Assembly: GCF_963678635.1 (NCBI RefSeq)
Contig: NC_087064.1
Coordinates: 55,310,338-55,374,337 of the forward strand
Length of the DNA: 64,000 bases
Origin: Symsagittifera roscoffensis
Lineage: Eukaryota; Xenacoelomorpha; Acoela; Convolutidae
Reading direction: 5' to 3'
The notes under the pieces are model-generated. The model was not told the origin of the DNA and searched no databases. It worked only from the letters and a program-made list of their open reading frames with translations. Shown one piece after another: positions 23,204 to 35,226 of the stretch (its first letter is position 1; each line of letters opens with the position of its first letter). Made by a program: the position numbers and the translations under genes.

Positions 23204-25992
23204 ATGTCGTTGTTAGACGTTTCCAATTACAAAAAGTACAAGTTTGTTTCCAAAACCTTAGAGCGAGTCGTTTTCAATTGAAGGGATTTATCTATTATTG
23301 ACGGGGCTCTAACAGAATAGTGGGTTTATGATAGGAAGCTTAAAGCCCACAAAATGGAAATTTGTTCCTATGTATTGGGGAATACTGTAAATGAGCTGAA
23401 AGATGAGCTGGAAATGGCTTACAGGACATCTAGACAAAGTGTAATTTTGCGTGAAGTTGAATATTTAAAGGATGATAAAAAAGTTTTACCTACACGCCCC
23501 TAGGAGTTTTTGCAAAGGAAGATATAGAAGCTGGATTGGAAATTGGTGGTCTTATAGGTGTTTTAGCGGATATAAAAGAAGAAGACCTCATCGGAAATTC
23601 CAATTTTTTTTCCGTTATTTATGGTAGTAGATGTGGACTGCAATGGCTGATGTTAGAACCAATTTCGTTTGTAAACGCGTCTTATGTCCTGAATGTAGCT
23701 TATGTAAGACTAGGAAAAGTGATGACATGTGCACCACTGAAAGATAAAAAAAGGGGAGAGGAACTTGTAGTATCCTACCACAAACATTTTTTCGGTCCTT
23801 AAAACATTGATTGCAAATGTCGACATGAATCATTTCACGGGAACCCATTTCCGGATCACATGCCGCCTCGAAAGAAGAAAAAAAATTGAATTTTTTAACA
23901 GAAAATTTAATCACGAAAGAAAACACTCCAGTTTTTCCCGTTAACAAAAAGTACAGTTCTGATATTCCATCTCGTAGAATCATTGTTGAAGGTTGTTTAG
24001 CAACAGAAAATTATTTAACCTATGAAAGTATTTTTAAAACCTTGGAAAATTCCGACAACCGTTATCAAAAACCCAATGAAGAAAAAAAAGCCAATGAAAC
24101 GTTGATTTCCATTCACCTGAGTTCCGTGGCTGTCAATCACTCACCTATTTATCACACGCCATCTTTAATTTTCGAAACTCCTCAGTCTTCGTGTTCGCCT
24201 TTGGCCTCAAAGTTTAAGTGCTCGTCTCCAACTTTTCTTGATCAGTTCGAAGACCATTGCGAAAACAATTTAACCACTCTCGATGAAATTCCGGAAGATT
24301 TTGAAGACGCAACATTCAAATTTTTGTTCGACGGTTCTGATTTAACACATGAGATTTTTCACGCTGAATTTAATCAATTAGGAGAAGCTCATAAGTTATC
24401 TGATGCAGCTTAGAAGGACTGTTTACAATTGTTTGCAAAAAATCTACCGCAACCGAATAGTATTTTTGATGATCTGCCGGTGGAGCCAATTCCCTTAACT
24501 ACGTGTTTGACACATAAATTGACATCCTCGATCATTTATCGCTTATTTGTAAAAGAAACTCTCGGTATATAAAAGTTTGGCCAATATGGGTGCAAGTTTT
24601 TTTTAATCTGCCCCCAAGGCTAAGATCGGATTTTTCGAACACGTCTCATCTGGGTTCATAGCACGGAGTCACCAAGCCCGGTTTTGAGTATTTTTTGCCT
24701 TCGCTGCAAATTGAGATAGAGTCACTCTGTAAGCGCAATGTTAATATACCAGATTTGGGGTATGTTAGGTTTAAACTTCGTGCAATTGTCTGTGACATGC
24801 CTGCCAAAGCAAAAATGTTGTGTATGAATCAATATAAGGGTTATAACAGCTGCCCTCATTGTTTCATTTTAGGCGAATATGCGTATCATAAGATGATTTT
24901 CAGTGTTGCTAAAAGTTTTATTCATCGAGAAACAAAAAGTTTTAAGCTTTGCGGAACGAAAGCTAAGAAACAAAAAGAAATTGTTTATGGCATTAAGTCT
25001 TTTACTCCGATGAAATACTTGATTGATTTACCATGGAATTGTCCTATAGATCCTATGCATCAGGTTTTTTTTGGGAACGGGTAAAACTCTAACGAAAATG
25101 TTAATTTCACCTGTTAAAGGAAATTTCATCACTCTACTGGACGAATTGATTTTAATCTGTAAAGTACCCCAAAACATTTTGCATCGGCCAAAACGTGTAG
25201 GCGAAGTTCAGTTTTAGAAAGCTTATGATTTCGAATTATTTTTTTATACTCATTTTCGGTCCCAAGATCGCAGTTCATCCGTTTTTGCCAGCTAAGTTTT
25301 GCTATCAGGTTACTCTCGGAAGTTGATGTTACATCTCAAAAACTGAGTCTCGCAGAAAGTCTTATAACTCTATTTTTTGAAAACTTTGTAAAACTATATG
25401 GGAAAAGTTCCCAATCTTTTAATTTTCACACGATGCGACATCTACCAGAGCAAGTTCGGCGAAATGGTCCATTGTGGCTTTTTTTCAGCTTGTGCCTTCG
25501 AGTCTGCAAACCATCACTCAATTGCAGCCGTGTCTGGAACTATCAAAACGCCTGAAAAAAATGTTGAGCGTTTTATACGACGACAGAACATTAATTTGGG
25601 GAAAAGTACGAATCTTGAAAAACGTTATACGCAAGTTGCCGTTGAAAAAAGAAATTTTTGCCATGATCTCAAAATAGACTTTTTTTTGGTCGGTATCTAA
25701 AAAATGAGGGTCTCAAAATAGGCTCTATGTCGTATACAAGACTCCCCGGAAAATTAGTAGAGTGCGTTATTCAGGATACCTTTGGCACTTTTTTCAGAAT
25801 CAAAATTTTTTTTCTTTTTTGAGTTCTTTGTTCGCTGTTGTGAAAGAATATATTACCGTCAACGAAGTAAATTTGCTTGAAGCTGCTCAAACTTCTATAG
25901 GTTTTTTTTACGAGCTGTCTGATTTGAGTGATTTTAAAGTAATACCCCTTGATAATTTGAAAGAAGTCAGTTGTTCTTCCACTTGGGGATAA
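23204..25992 (+). pseudogene. SET domain plus tnp2/DUF4218-type transposase, disrupted
   Basis: The frame starts at ATG 23204 (MSLLDVSNYKKYKF) after a TTTTCAG acceptor-like site and has early stops. At 23503-23860 it reads as a SET domain: GVFAKEDIEAGLEIGGL, a degenerate FVNAS...LN in place of the usual NHxxxPN, then GEELVVSYHKHFFG and a post-SET-like DCKC after a stop at 23800. A linker frame (23886-24560) has one stop. At about 24565-25080 comes a tnp2 (Transposase_21) core: VWPIWVQVFFNLPPRLR, KPGFEYFLPSL, RAIVCDMPAKAKML, YKGYNSCPHCFILGEY and a PMHQVFFG block. Around 25135-25560 are DUF4218-like pieces (HRPKRVGEVQF, CAFESANHHSIAAVSGT). Several stops and frameshifts make it inactive. Fusion of SET to the transposase is inferred from continuity on one strand, not proven. 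Confidence 0.65.
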
Positions 25993-26114
25993 AATTTTTG
26001 TGAGCGTAATGCGGGAAGGGTTTGAACATAACTAAAAAACAGTTTCAATTCATTCAGTCAAAGTTTTTCTACCTCTAGCTTCGTCTTTTTCGACTACTGT
26101 GCTTTGTTTTTAGC

Positions 26115-26537
26115 ATTCTGATAATTGGAGATTCAAATACCCAGCGCATGCAGGATAGAATTGTAAATGATAATCTCCTTTGACGATATCCCATCACGGT
26201 ACACGGCGTAAGTGGCCTGAGAGCCTACCACTTGGCGCAGCAAGAAGTCGAGATGGCCAGATTGCATACTCATGTAATTATTAAAGCGGGAAACAACGAT
26301 CTGTCTCAATTGAAAAATCTGCCCGTTTATACTCCTCTGCAAACGGCAACTAATTTGTTTAATTTTGTGAATCTCCTGAGAAATAATGGACTAGTTGTAG
26401 CCTTGGTGGGAGTGTTCAAACGCTTGGTCATTCCTGTTGCCGTTGCCACTGAAACCAATGGCTATCTCGCTATCTCGCTTAACCCCAGAATTGCTCGCAA
26501 GCATTTCCTACCAAATGACCGGTCTCACTTCAATTGA
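26115..26537 (+). pseudogene. SGNH/GDSL-hydrolase-like domain, one in-frame stop
   Basis: After TTTGTTTTTAG (ending 26113) a single frame reads ILIIGDSNTQRMQDR, then a TGA at 26181-26183, then VHGVSGLRAYHL, HVIIKAGNNDLSQL, a hydrophobic VVALVGVFKRL strand and, at the end, PNDRSHFN before TGA at 26535-26537. GDS (block I), GNND (a block III-like GxND) and DRSH (block V-like DxxH) have the right order and spacing for an SGNH hydrolase of about 140 residues. It follows the transposase by about 120 bp on the same strand, so it may be a C-terminal domain or a separate transposon gene. SGNH-like esterase domains are known in some retroelements. One nonsense codon suggests decay. Confidence 0.55.
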
Positions 26538-26754
26538 ACGTGCTGGAAATGCTGAACAGAGTTATTGTTCAGAACTTTGGATTCTAAATAAAAAAAACCT
26601 GGTTTGTCTAGAACTGTTTTTAAGACGATCTTTCCACAAGTTTGATTTCAATGGCTTGATAGTTTCGTGTTTCTTACACAAAAATTTGAAGGAAAAATTT
26701 TTTAAAAAAATCGATCAAGAACTATCCAAGCCTCTTCAAATTTTCAAGTTCAAA

Positions 26755-28010
26755 TAATACTTTCGTTTTGTTCTAGAAAAACTGGATATTTTTTACCTAA
26801 TGAAGTGTTACCGAATGGTTAATTTTTTCGATAATTTTTGATTTTCACTCGAAATAACAGCAGCCTTATCTCTAGTTTTTTTTTCAGAACAATCATGCTG
26901 AGAAGTTTAAGTAAACCAACACTTCAAAAATTGACGAATGTTGTTGGTTTTTGGTTCGGTAACACTTTAATTAATCTTGCCAACGCTGAAAATGTCACAT
27001 AATGACTAAATCATTTGATTTTACTTCAGAGGAAATCAGTTAAGAAAATGTGGATTTCGCTTAGTCTTTATTCTTGTTTGCATTTTCAATTTGGCAAGAT
27101 AATGTTCATTTTGTATTCACTCTATTGTCTTCTTGTATGTGTTTTTTTAGCTTTCAAATCAAAACCCATTCGTCACTCTTCTTGTTTTAATGTTAATATT
27201 TGGCAAGCATCTTGAGTCAATGTGATGCTAACTTTACATTTTGTTTTTCTTTATTACGGTGCTTGATTGTGAACGTTATTATGAAGGTGTTCGCAAAGTG
27301 TGCTGGAGAGTGTGCTGCAAAGTAAACTGTATGCGTGATGTTACAATGTCAAGTAACAAGAGCAAATTTGTTCAGGTTAATTGAGTTGAAAATAATAAAA
27401 TAATTTTCAGAACTAAAATATATGTGTGAGGGGTAGTGAAAAGAGCTTTTGATAATAATACTTTCGTTTTGTTCTAGAAAAGCTGGATATTTTTTATCTT
27501 ATCAAGTGTTACTAAATGGTTAATTTTTTTGATAATTTTTGATTTTCACTCGAAATAACAGCAGTTTTATCTCTATTTTTTTTTCAGAACAATCATGTTG
27601 AGAAGTTTAAATAAACCAACACTTCAAAAATTGACAAATGTTGTTGGTTTTTGGTTCGTTAACACTTTAGTTAATCTTGCCAACGCTGAAAATGTCACAT
27701 AATGACTAAATCTTTTGATTTTACTTCAGAGGAAATCAGTTAAGAAAATGTGGATTTCGCTTAGTCTTCATTCTTATTTGCATTTTCAATTTGGCAAGAT
27801 AATGTTCATTTTGTATTCACTCTATTGTCTTCTTGTATGTTTTTTTTAGCTTTCAAATATAAACTCATTCGTCACTCTTCTTATTTTGATGTTAACATTT
27901 GGCAGGCATCTTGAGTCAATGTGTTACTAACTTTACATATTGTTTTTCTTTGTTACGGTGCTTGGTTGTGAACTATATTATGAAGGTGTTCGCAAAGTGT
28001 GCTGGAGAGC
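26755..28010 (+). repeat. Direct tandem duplication, offset about 703 bp
   Basis: Bases 26755-27313 and 27458-28010 are direct copies with roughly 93-95 percent identity by eye. Shared landmarks are ATACTTTCGTTTTGTTCTAGAAAA, the TTTTTTTTCAGAACAATCATG acceptor-like site and GGTGTTCGCAAAGTGTGCTGGAGAG. The intervening 144 bp are unique. Beyond the second copy, GAGCTGGAGAGCCC recurs at 28003-28050. No coding frame is shared convincingly. Confidence 0.8.
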
Positions 28011-28772
28011 CCACTTTTTAAGAATTATTTCCATAGCGAGCTGGAGAGCCCGCTTTTTTATAGAGTTCTTACTTGTTTTCGTTGCCTTGGTTCTGTCGCT
28101 TGTGAATTTAGGTGTATGAAGTCTTCGGTGGTTCAGTTCGAGGAGATCCCAGTGCATCTGTTAGTGCCTCCTAGGAGTATGTAATCCTTCGTAAGAGCAA
28201 TTTATCGCTAGTGTTTTATCACAAGACTTTTTTTGTGGGTGTACAGAAAGTAAAGATTTCAGTTAAGTTTCTTCAAATTGACTGGTACTCTTGATGCATC
28301 ATAAATGACCTAGCTTTTAAAAATTTCCATCAAAAGAATGCTAGTCATAAAAATTCCATAGGAAATTCTCGGCAAGTAAGTGCCAATCAGATTTTTGGCG
28401 GGAAAATGAAACTGAAAGGAGCGTGCAGTTTTTTGAAGGCTAATTTTCTGGCAAAAGCGTGAACTTTTGGGGATACCTATTTTGTTTTGTTTCGGAAATT
28501 GTTAACTAATCTGGAATGAAGTCAATTTTTTTGTACTTATTAATCATTTATGCTTGTTAGTTTTCTACTAAAAATCGCCGGCCTCAGTTTAGTCTTCTGT
28601 TGATTATTTTCTTACGAGCCCAATACAGTAATTCGATTTACTAAATCTCGGATGTTCTTGTTTTTTGCATCGAAATATAGCTCAAAACTTGAAGAAGGAA
28701 TTTAACACAATCACGGCTTCAAGACTTCTTAAGTTTCCAAATGGTAACTTTTGGTATACTTTTTTGTCCCAG

Positions 28773-28991
28773 CTATGGTGCCAAATTCGGAAGACCAACT
28801 ACAGCATGCAGAGCAGTGCTTGCCAGCACCCCTGGCTGCCCCGGACGAAACTGAGGACAGAAGAGATCCAGGCCCAGAAGTTGGCGGGGGAACTGAGTCT
28901 GCTGCGGACCCAGATCAAAATGGCCCAGAAGCACTTGAACGAAGTTCAGAGACGACGGGACCAGTTACTGGAGTCAAATATGGCTGAGCAG
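28773..28991 (+). CDS. GC-rich 73-codon coiled-coil exon, copy 1
   Basis: The exon is bounded by acceptor TTTTTTGTCCCAG and donor GAGCAG/GTACGG and is exactly 219 nt, so it is phase-symmetrical. In the open frame it reads LWCQIRKTNYSMQ and then a long amphipathic, charged helix with KLAGELSLLRTQIKMAQ and VQRRRDQLLESNMAEQ, typical of a coiled coil. G+C is far above that of the surroundings. A +2 frame is also open over most of it but ends in a stop just before the donor. The only exon difference from copy 2 is silent in the helical frame (Leu codon TTG/CTG) and would be Leu/Pro in the other. The gene family is not recognised. Because it lies within the transposon interval, it may be a captured host exon. 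Confidence 0.5.
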
Positions 28992-30242
28992 GTACGGCAC
29001 ACTATTTTACTTTTTCCGCTTTTAAACTCCTACCCCCCATAACAAAAACTTATTTGCATACTTGCTGAATGTATTAGTAAACTATATGCGTGATGTTACA
29101 ATGTAATAAGGCCATTTCAAGCTATTTTATATATTTAAGATTACTAATTGAAATATAAAACTAGGATGTCCGGTTACTGTGCTAGTAGCACAGAAATTTC
29201 CGACCATAGTCTTTGAAAAACTACAAAAAAAGCCTTTTTTTCAGTTCTTTGTCGTTCTTTTACTACGTGATTTGATAAAAAGGACCTAAATATATTTTAG
29301 ACATATTCAAAACTCTTAGTAAAATAGACAAATAAAAAATTGTAGAGAGTGACGGCAAAAAAAAATTAAAAAAAGGCGCTTAAAAACTCCAAAAACTAAA
29401 TTTATTAGCTGAGAACTAAGTTATTAGGGCTTAAATCATAAACAAGATTGCTGCAATTTTGGTAGTTTTCGAGATGTAAAGTTTTTTCTGGTTTTCAAAA
29501 AAGAATACCTTTTTTTTTAGAAAACTTAAGGTGAAGTTTCTCAAAATTTGAATTTCCCAACGTTGTAGTTGGGTACTGTAAGATTACTTTTACGAGTTGC
29601 AAATCTTGCGTCCAAATGCGACTGCTCAATTGCTTTTAGTTTCCCAGATGTGATGTTTCTTAGTTCATTTTAATTTTTTCGAAGAATTTATATAAAACTT
29701 CACAAAATTTTGTGGTTACTAAAAATTTGTAGAATAAAAAACTTCGCTAATTTTGTAATTACGAACCCTGTAATTAGTTGCTGTCAAAGCACAATTTAAA
29801 GAGCTTAAAGGGCATCTATTTTTTTCTTTGAGTTTTGAAAGTTGAGATTTTTCAACAACGTCAGTGTTTTTTTTAATGTTTACTTGCGTTCATTACTCTT
29901 TTCCAGTCTTCGATTGGCTATGTTCTAGGAAATTAAAGCTTTCATCACAAACGACTTCTTCTCAAATGCGTCTACTGAAGATTTCACGGAGAATCCATCA
30001 GCTCATCTCGATTGAAATAATTGTGTGAAAAAACTGAATTAAAAAAACCTAATTTTCATCTTGTGCTTAATCTTTGCTTGTATTTATTTCTTTAAATTTA
30101 TGTTCTCAATTGATGTAAATTGTGTTTTTCCTATTTTTAGAGAGATTAAGGTATAAGTAGTCGGTCAAAACTTGAAGACAGCCGCCTATCACAAAAAAAG
30201 TTTAAAAAAAAGAAGCTTTCTGGGGGCAACCGCCTAGCGGGG
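28992..30242. other. AT-rich transposon interior before its right end
   Basis: There is no gene that I can support. The last part, from about 29795, is shared with the compact element at 39913-41118 and so belongs to the right-hand region of the transposon family. Confidence 0.55.
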
Positions 30243-33200
30243 TGTGTGTATGTATGCGTAGCTAAGATTGCTTCCTTCTTCCACGAACGCTACTTGGTTG
30301 TCTTTGCGTGTAAAGCTGTTTTTGCCAAAAAATGTATCTTTAAAGATCTTGCAAAAAAACGTTATCTTTAAAGGAGGTTATCTTGCAAGATCTTGCAAGA
30401 TAACCTCCCTTGATCGACTAGGGTAGGGAATAATTTTAATGGTTGCACCCAAAGCAGCAGGTGTAGAGACGATAACAACAACGACTAGTGTTGAACGCGA
30501 ACCAATGGCTAGACGGGATCAGAAAGTACCAATGTTTACAGGAAAGCGGATATGAGCAATATCAGCGCACAATCGATCTGAGCAATGGTCACTGATGATC
30601 TGGACATAGAGGACGAAGTATCGGCTGATAGTGTAAAGGTGGAAGACCGACGAAAGATTCTCGAGGATCTGGAAAGACTTTAATGATAGAGAACACTAAC
30701 TTTAAAACTTACCTGAAAGAATGAAATGGGGGCTAAGGAGGCGTTACTGAAAACTGTAGTTGAATGGAACTTTATGAATATGATTACATTTGACGCAATC
30801 AACTTATTTACAATTATTATTTTGATGTAGATTCAATGGTATGGGAAGTGTAGTGGAGACTATGCGTAACCTCTGTACATCACGTGTAAATATATATTAT
30901 GATTATGAGTACAGACTAGCAAGGACAACATCGTACTTAGCTTAATGTTAACATATCGCCAGTGGAGACCATGAGCGATTAGAATTCAGGTTGATTATTT
31001 CACGTCTTTTTTATCAGTAAACTCCTACTCATACAAGGAATTTTGTCGAGTTGTTGAGAGAAAACAAGTGGAAAGGGAGAGGTGTGTTTTGGTTTGAAAA
31101 CAAACATAATCTGAATTAATCCAGCCTCGCCAGTTCATTGCTCAAGTTGCTTGCCTGGTCAGCACGTACAAGGGAAAAAGCTCAACAAATTTTACAAGTT
31201 AAATTTTGCTCGAGATTGTTTTTAGGAACGAGCAGTGTAGAAATATGAGCGAACTGTCATGAGTGCAATATTTTAAAATACATGTGGGGAAAGTTGGTCC
31301 GAGATACGATATAGCTTCTGCCCTACCACGTTGTTTGTTGTGAATCTGGTGTCATACTCGTAGTCTGCTACTGATGAAATTTTGTTGCCCCGTCTGCCTC
31401 ATTATGGCGAACATACGTTTGCTCTAATCGGTTATGAAATCCGTTGTATTTCCGTGTAACTTGCTATGGCGGTCGTTCCCACCCCTAATTTTTTACTTCG
31501 CCACGGTGAGTTTTTATGGAGGACCTCATACTACTTTCCTTTAGAAAAGATGTTCGCAAATTTAGTTCCCTCTGTACAGCCAGCAGCAAAAGGAGCGGGA
31601 TGTGTGTATGTATGCGTAGCTAAGATTGCTTCCTTCTTCCACGAACGCTACTTGGTTGTCTTCGCGTGTAAAGCTGTTTTTGCCCAAAAAAATGTATCTT
31701 TAAAGATCTTGCAGAAAAAAGGTTATCTTTAAAGGAGGTTATCTTGCAAGATCTTGCAAGATAACCTCCCTTGATCGACTAGGGTAGGGAATAATTTTAA
31801 TGGTTGCACCCAAAGCAGCAGGTGTAGAGACGATAACAACAACGACTAGTGTTGAACGCGAACCAATGGCTAGACGGGATCAGAAAGTACCAATGTTTAC
31901 AGGAAAGCGGATATGAGCAATATCAGCGCACAATCGATCTGAGCAATGGTCACTGATGATCTGGACAAAGAGGACGAAGTATCGGCTGATAGTGTAACGG
32001 TGGAAGACCGACGAAAGATTCTCGAGGATCTGGAAAGACTTTAATGATAGAGAACACTAACTTTAAAACTTACCTGAAAGAATGAAATGGGGGCTAAGGA
32101 GGCGTTACTGAAAACTGTAGTTGAATGGAACTTTATGAATATGATTACATTTGACGCAATCAACTTATTTACAATTATTATTTTGATGTAGATTCAATGG
32201 TATGGGAAGTGTAGTGGAGACTATGCGTAACCTCTGTACATCACGTGTAAATATATATTATGATTATGAGTACAGACTAGCAAGGACAACATCGTACTTA
32301 GCTTAATGTTAACATATCGCCAGTGGAGACCATGAGCGATTAGAATTCAGGTTGATTATTTCACGTCTTTTTTATCAGTAAACTCCTACTCATACAAGGA
32401 ATTTTGTCGAGTTGTTGAGAGAAAACAAGTGGAAAGGGAGAGGTGTGTTTTGGTTTGAAAACAAACATAATCTGAATTAATCCAGCCTCGCCAGTTCATT
32501 GCTCAAGTTGCTTGCCTGGTCAGCACGTACAAGGGAAAAAGCTCAACAAATTTTACAAGTTAAATTTTGCTCGAGATTGTTTTTAGGAACGAGCAGTGTA
32601 GAAATATGAGCGAACTGTCATGAGTGCAATATTTTAAAATACATGTGGGGAAAGTTGGTCCGAGATACGATATAGCTTCTGCCCTACCACGTTGTTTGTT
32701 GTGAATCTGGTGTCATACTCGTAGTCTGCTACTGATGAAATTTTGTTGCCCCGTCTGCCTCATTATGGCGAACATACGTTTGCTCTAATCGGTTATGAAA
32801 TCCGTTGTATTTCCGTGTAACTTGCTATGGCGGTCGTTCCCACCCCTAATTTTTTACTTCGCCACGGTGAGTTTTTATGGAGGACCTCATACTACTTTCC
32901 TTTAGAAAAGATGTTCGCAAATTTAGTTCCCTCTGTACAGCCAGCAGCAAAAGGAGCGGGATGTGTGTATGTATGCGTAGCTAAGATTGCTTCCTTCTTC
33001 CACGAACGCTACTTGGTTGTCTTCGCGTGTAAAGCTGTTTTTGCCCAAAAAAATGTATCTTTAAAGATCTTGCAGAAAAAAGGTTATCTTTAAAGGAGGT
33101 TATCTTGCAAGATCTTGCAAGATAACCTCCCTTGATCGACTAGGGTAGGGAATAATTTTAATGGTTGCACCCAAAGCAGCAGGTGTAGAGACGATAACAA

Positions 33201-34676
33201 CAACGACTAGTGTTGAACGCGAACCAATGGCTAGACGGGATCAGAAAGTACCAATGTTTACAGGAAAGCGGATATGAGCAATATCAGCGCACAATCGATC
33301 TGAGCAATGGTCACTGATGATCTGGACAAAGAGGACGAAGTATCGGCTGATAGTGTAACGGTGGAAGACCGACGAAAGATTCTCGAGGATCTGGAAAGAC
33401 TTTAATGATAGAGAACACTAACTTTAAAACTTACCTGAAAGAATGAAATGGGGGCTAAGGAGGCGTTACTGAAAACTGTAGTTGAATGGAACTTTATGAA
33501 TATGATTACATTTGACGCAATCAACTTATTTACAATTATTATTTTGATGTAGATTCAATGGTATGGGAAGTGTAGTGGAGACTATGCGTAACCTCTGTAC
33601 ATCACGTGTAAATATATATTATGATTATGAGTACAGACTAGCAAGGACAACATCGTACTTAGCTTAATGTTAACATATCGCCAGTGGAGACCATGAGCGA
33701 TTAGAATTCAGGTTGATTATTTCACGTCTTTTTTATCAGTAAACTCCTACTCATACAAGGAATTTTGTCGAGTTGTTGAGAGAAAACAAGTGGAAAGGGA
33801 GAGGTGTGTTTTGGTTTGAAAACAAACATAATCTGAATTAATCCAGCCTCGCCAGTTCATTGCTCAAGTTGCTTGCCTGGTCAGCACGTACAAGGGAAAA
33901 AGCTCAACAAATTTTACAAGTTAAATTTTGCTCGAGATTGTTTTTAGGAACGAGCAGTGTAGAAATATGAGCGAACTGTCATGAGTGCAATATTTTAAAA
34001 TACATGTGGGGAAAGTTGGTCCGAGATACGATATAGCTTCTGCCCTACCACGTTGTTTGTTGTGAATCTGGTGTCATACTCGTAGTCTGCTACTGATGAA
34101 ATTTTGTTGCCCCGTCTGCCTCATTATGGCGAACATACGTTTGCTCTAATCGGTTATGAAATCCGTTGTATTTCCGTGTAACTTGCTATGGCGGTCGTTC
34201 CCACCCCTAATTTTTTACTTCGCCACGGTGAGTTTTTATGGAGGACCTCATACTACTTTCCTTTAGAAAAGATGTTCGCAAATTTAGTTCCCTCTGTACA
34301 GCCAGCAGCAAAAGGAGCGGGATGTGTGTATGTATGCGTAGCTAAGGTTGCTTCCTTCTTCCACGAACGCTACTTGGTTGTCTTCGCGTGTAAAGCTGTT
34401 TTTGCCCAAAAAAATGTATCTTTAAAGATCTTGCAGAAAAAAGGTTATCTTTAAAGGAGGTTATCTTGCAAGATCTTGCAAGATAACCTCCCTTGATCGA
34501 CTAGGGTAGGGAATAATTTTAATGGTTGCACCCAAAGCAGCAGGTGTAGAGACGATAACAACAACGACTAGTGTTGAACGCGAACCAATGGCTAGACGGG
34601 ATCAGAAAGTACCAATGTTTACAGGAAAGCGGATATGAGCAATATCAGCGCACAATCGATCTGAGCAATGGTCACT
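30243..34676 (+). repeat. Tandem array of a 1361-bp unit (three units and a partial fourth)
   Basis: Units begin with TGTGTGTATGTATGCG at 30243, 31601, 32962 and 34323. Spacing is 1358 for the first and 1361 afterward, and units are almost identical. Each unit consists of the last 180 bp of the large transposon, a gypsy gag-like scrap and LTR, and, in antisense, a piece of the GTPase exon that is intact at 41920-42174. Unit joins (GCGGGA/TGTGTG) fuse GTPase sequence to transposon sequence with little homology. The 88-codon frame repeated in each unit (31466, 32827, 34188) spans these unrelated pieces and is not a gene. Confidence 0.9.
30424..31035 (+). mobile_element. Gypsy-like remnant with candidate short LTR
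   Basis: Directly after the transposon's TA flank come a gag-like scrap (MVAPKAAGVETITTTT, later QKVPMFTGK and YEQYQRTIDL in shifted frames) and a VEDRRKILEDLERL piece. Then a purine-rich GGTATGGGAAG precedes TGTAGTGGAGAC at 30849. A segment from TGTA (30849) to TACA (31035), 187 bp with a TATATATTAT stretch, has the appearance of a short LTR following a polypurine tract. Copies occur in every 1361-bp unit. It may be the far side of the gypsy relic at 9.5-13.2 kb, split by the 17-kb insertion. This is inference. Confidence 0.4.
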
Positions 34677-35226
34677 AGACTTTTTTTGTGGGTGTACAGA
34701 AAGTAAAGATTTCAGTTAAGTTTCTTCAAATTGACTGGTACTCTTGATGCATCATAAATGACCTAGCTTTTAAAAATTTCCATCAAAAGAATGCTAGTCA
34801 TAAAAATTCCATAGGAAATTCTCGACAAGTAAGTGCCAATCAGATTTTTGGCGGGAAAATGAAACTGAAAGGAGCGTGCAGTTTTTTTGAAGGCTAATTT
34901 TCTGGCAAAAGCGTGAACTTTTGGGGATACCTATTTTGTTTTGTTTCGGAAATTGTTAACTAATCTGGAATGAAGTCAATTTTTTTGTACTTATTAATCA
35001 TTTATGCTTGTTAGTTTTCTACTAAAAATCGCCGGCCTCAGTTTAGTCTTCTGTTGATTATTTTCTTACGAGCCCAATACAGTAATTCGATTTACTAAAT
35101 CTCGGATGTTCTTGTTTTTTGCATCGAAATATAGCTCAAAACTTGAAGAAGGAATTTAACACAATCACGGCTTCAAGACTTCTTAAGTTTCCAGATGGTA
35201 ACTTTTGGTATACTTTTTTGTCCCAG

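Larger units (their letters stand above)
13225..30423 (+). mobile_element. Large (about 17.2 kb) TIR DNA transposon, tnp2/CMC-like, decayed
   Basis: The left end CCCTAGTCGATCAAGGG at 13225 and its reverse complement ending at 30423 are perfect inverted termini, each followed inward by ATCTTGCAAGAT palindromes. The compact element at 39913-41118 has a left part matching 13225 onward and a right part matching the DNA before 30423. Both ends therefore belong to one family, and the long interval is the likely parent. All recognisable genes inside read on the + strand: a BEN-like gene, a small gene, a SET plus tnp2/DUF4218 transposase and an SGNH-like frame. The right flank is TA, as expected for this family, but the left flank is CA. 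Either one base has mutated, or the two ends come from separate insertions. The interior has also been invaded by other repeats. Confidence 0.6.
28224..34676 (+). repeat. 6.45-kb segmental duplication, copy 1
   Basis: Starting from AGACTTTTTTTGTGGGTG at 28224, this block is repeated head-to-tail from 34677 with only a handful of differences over more than 5 kb. It contains the GC-rich exon, the right end of the large transposon and an array of the 1361-bp unit. The junction at 34676/34677 cuts a 1361-bp unit in mid-sequence, with GTCACT joined to AGACTTTT. The 6.45-kb event therefore came after the 1361-bp amplification. Confidence 0.9.

Noticed and set aside
28751-28987. Alternative +2 frame across the GC-rich exon (Pro/Glu/Gly-rich, 78 codons)
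   Set aside because: It ends in a stop just before the splice donor, and the difference between copies is non-silent in it while silent in the coiled-coil frame.
31466-31732. 88-codon frame repeated in every 1361-bp unit (also 32827, 34188, 37920, 39282)
   Set aside because: It crosses the antisense GTPase scrap, the duplication junction and the transposon end. Its conservation only reflects recent copying.
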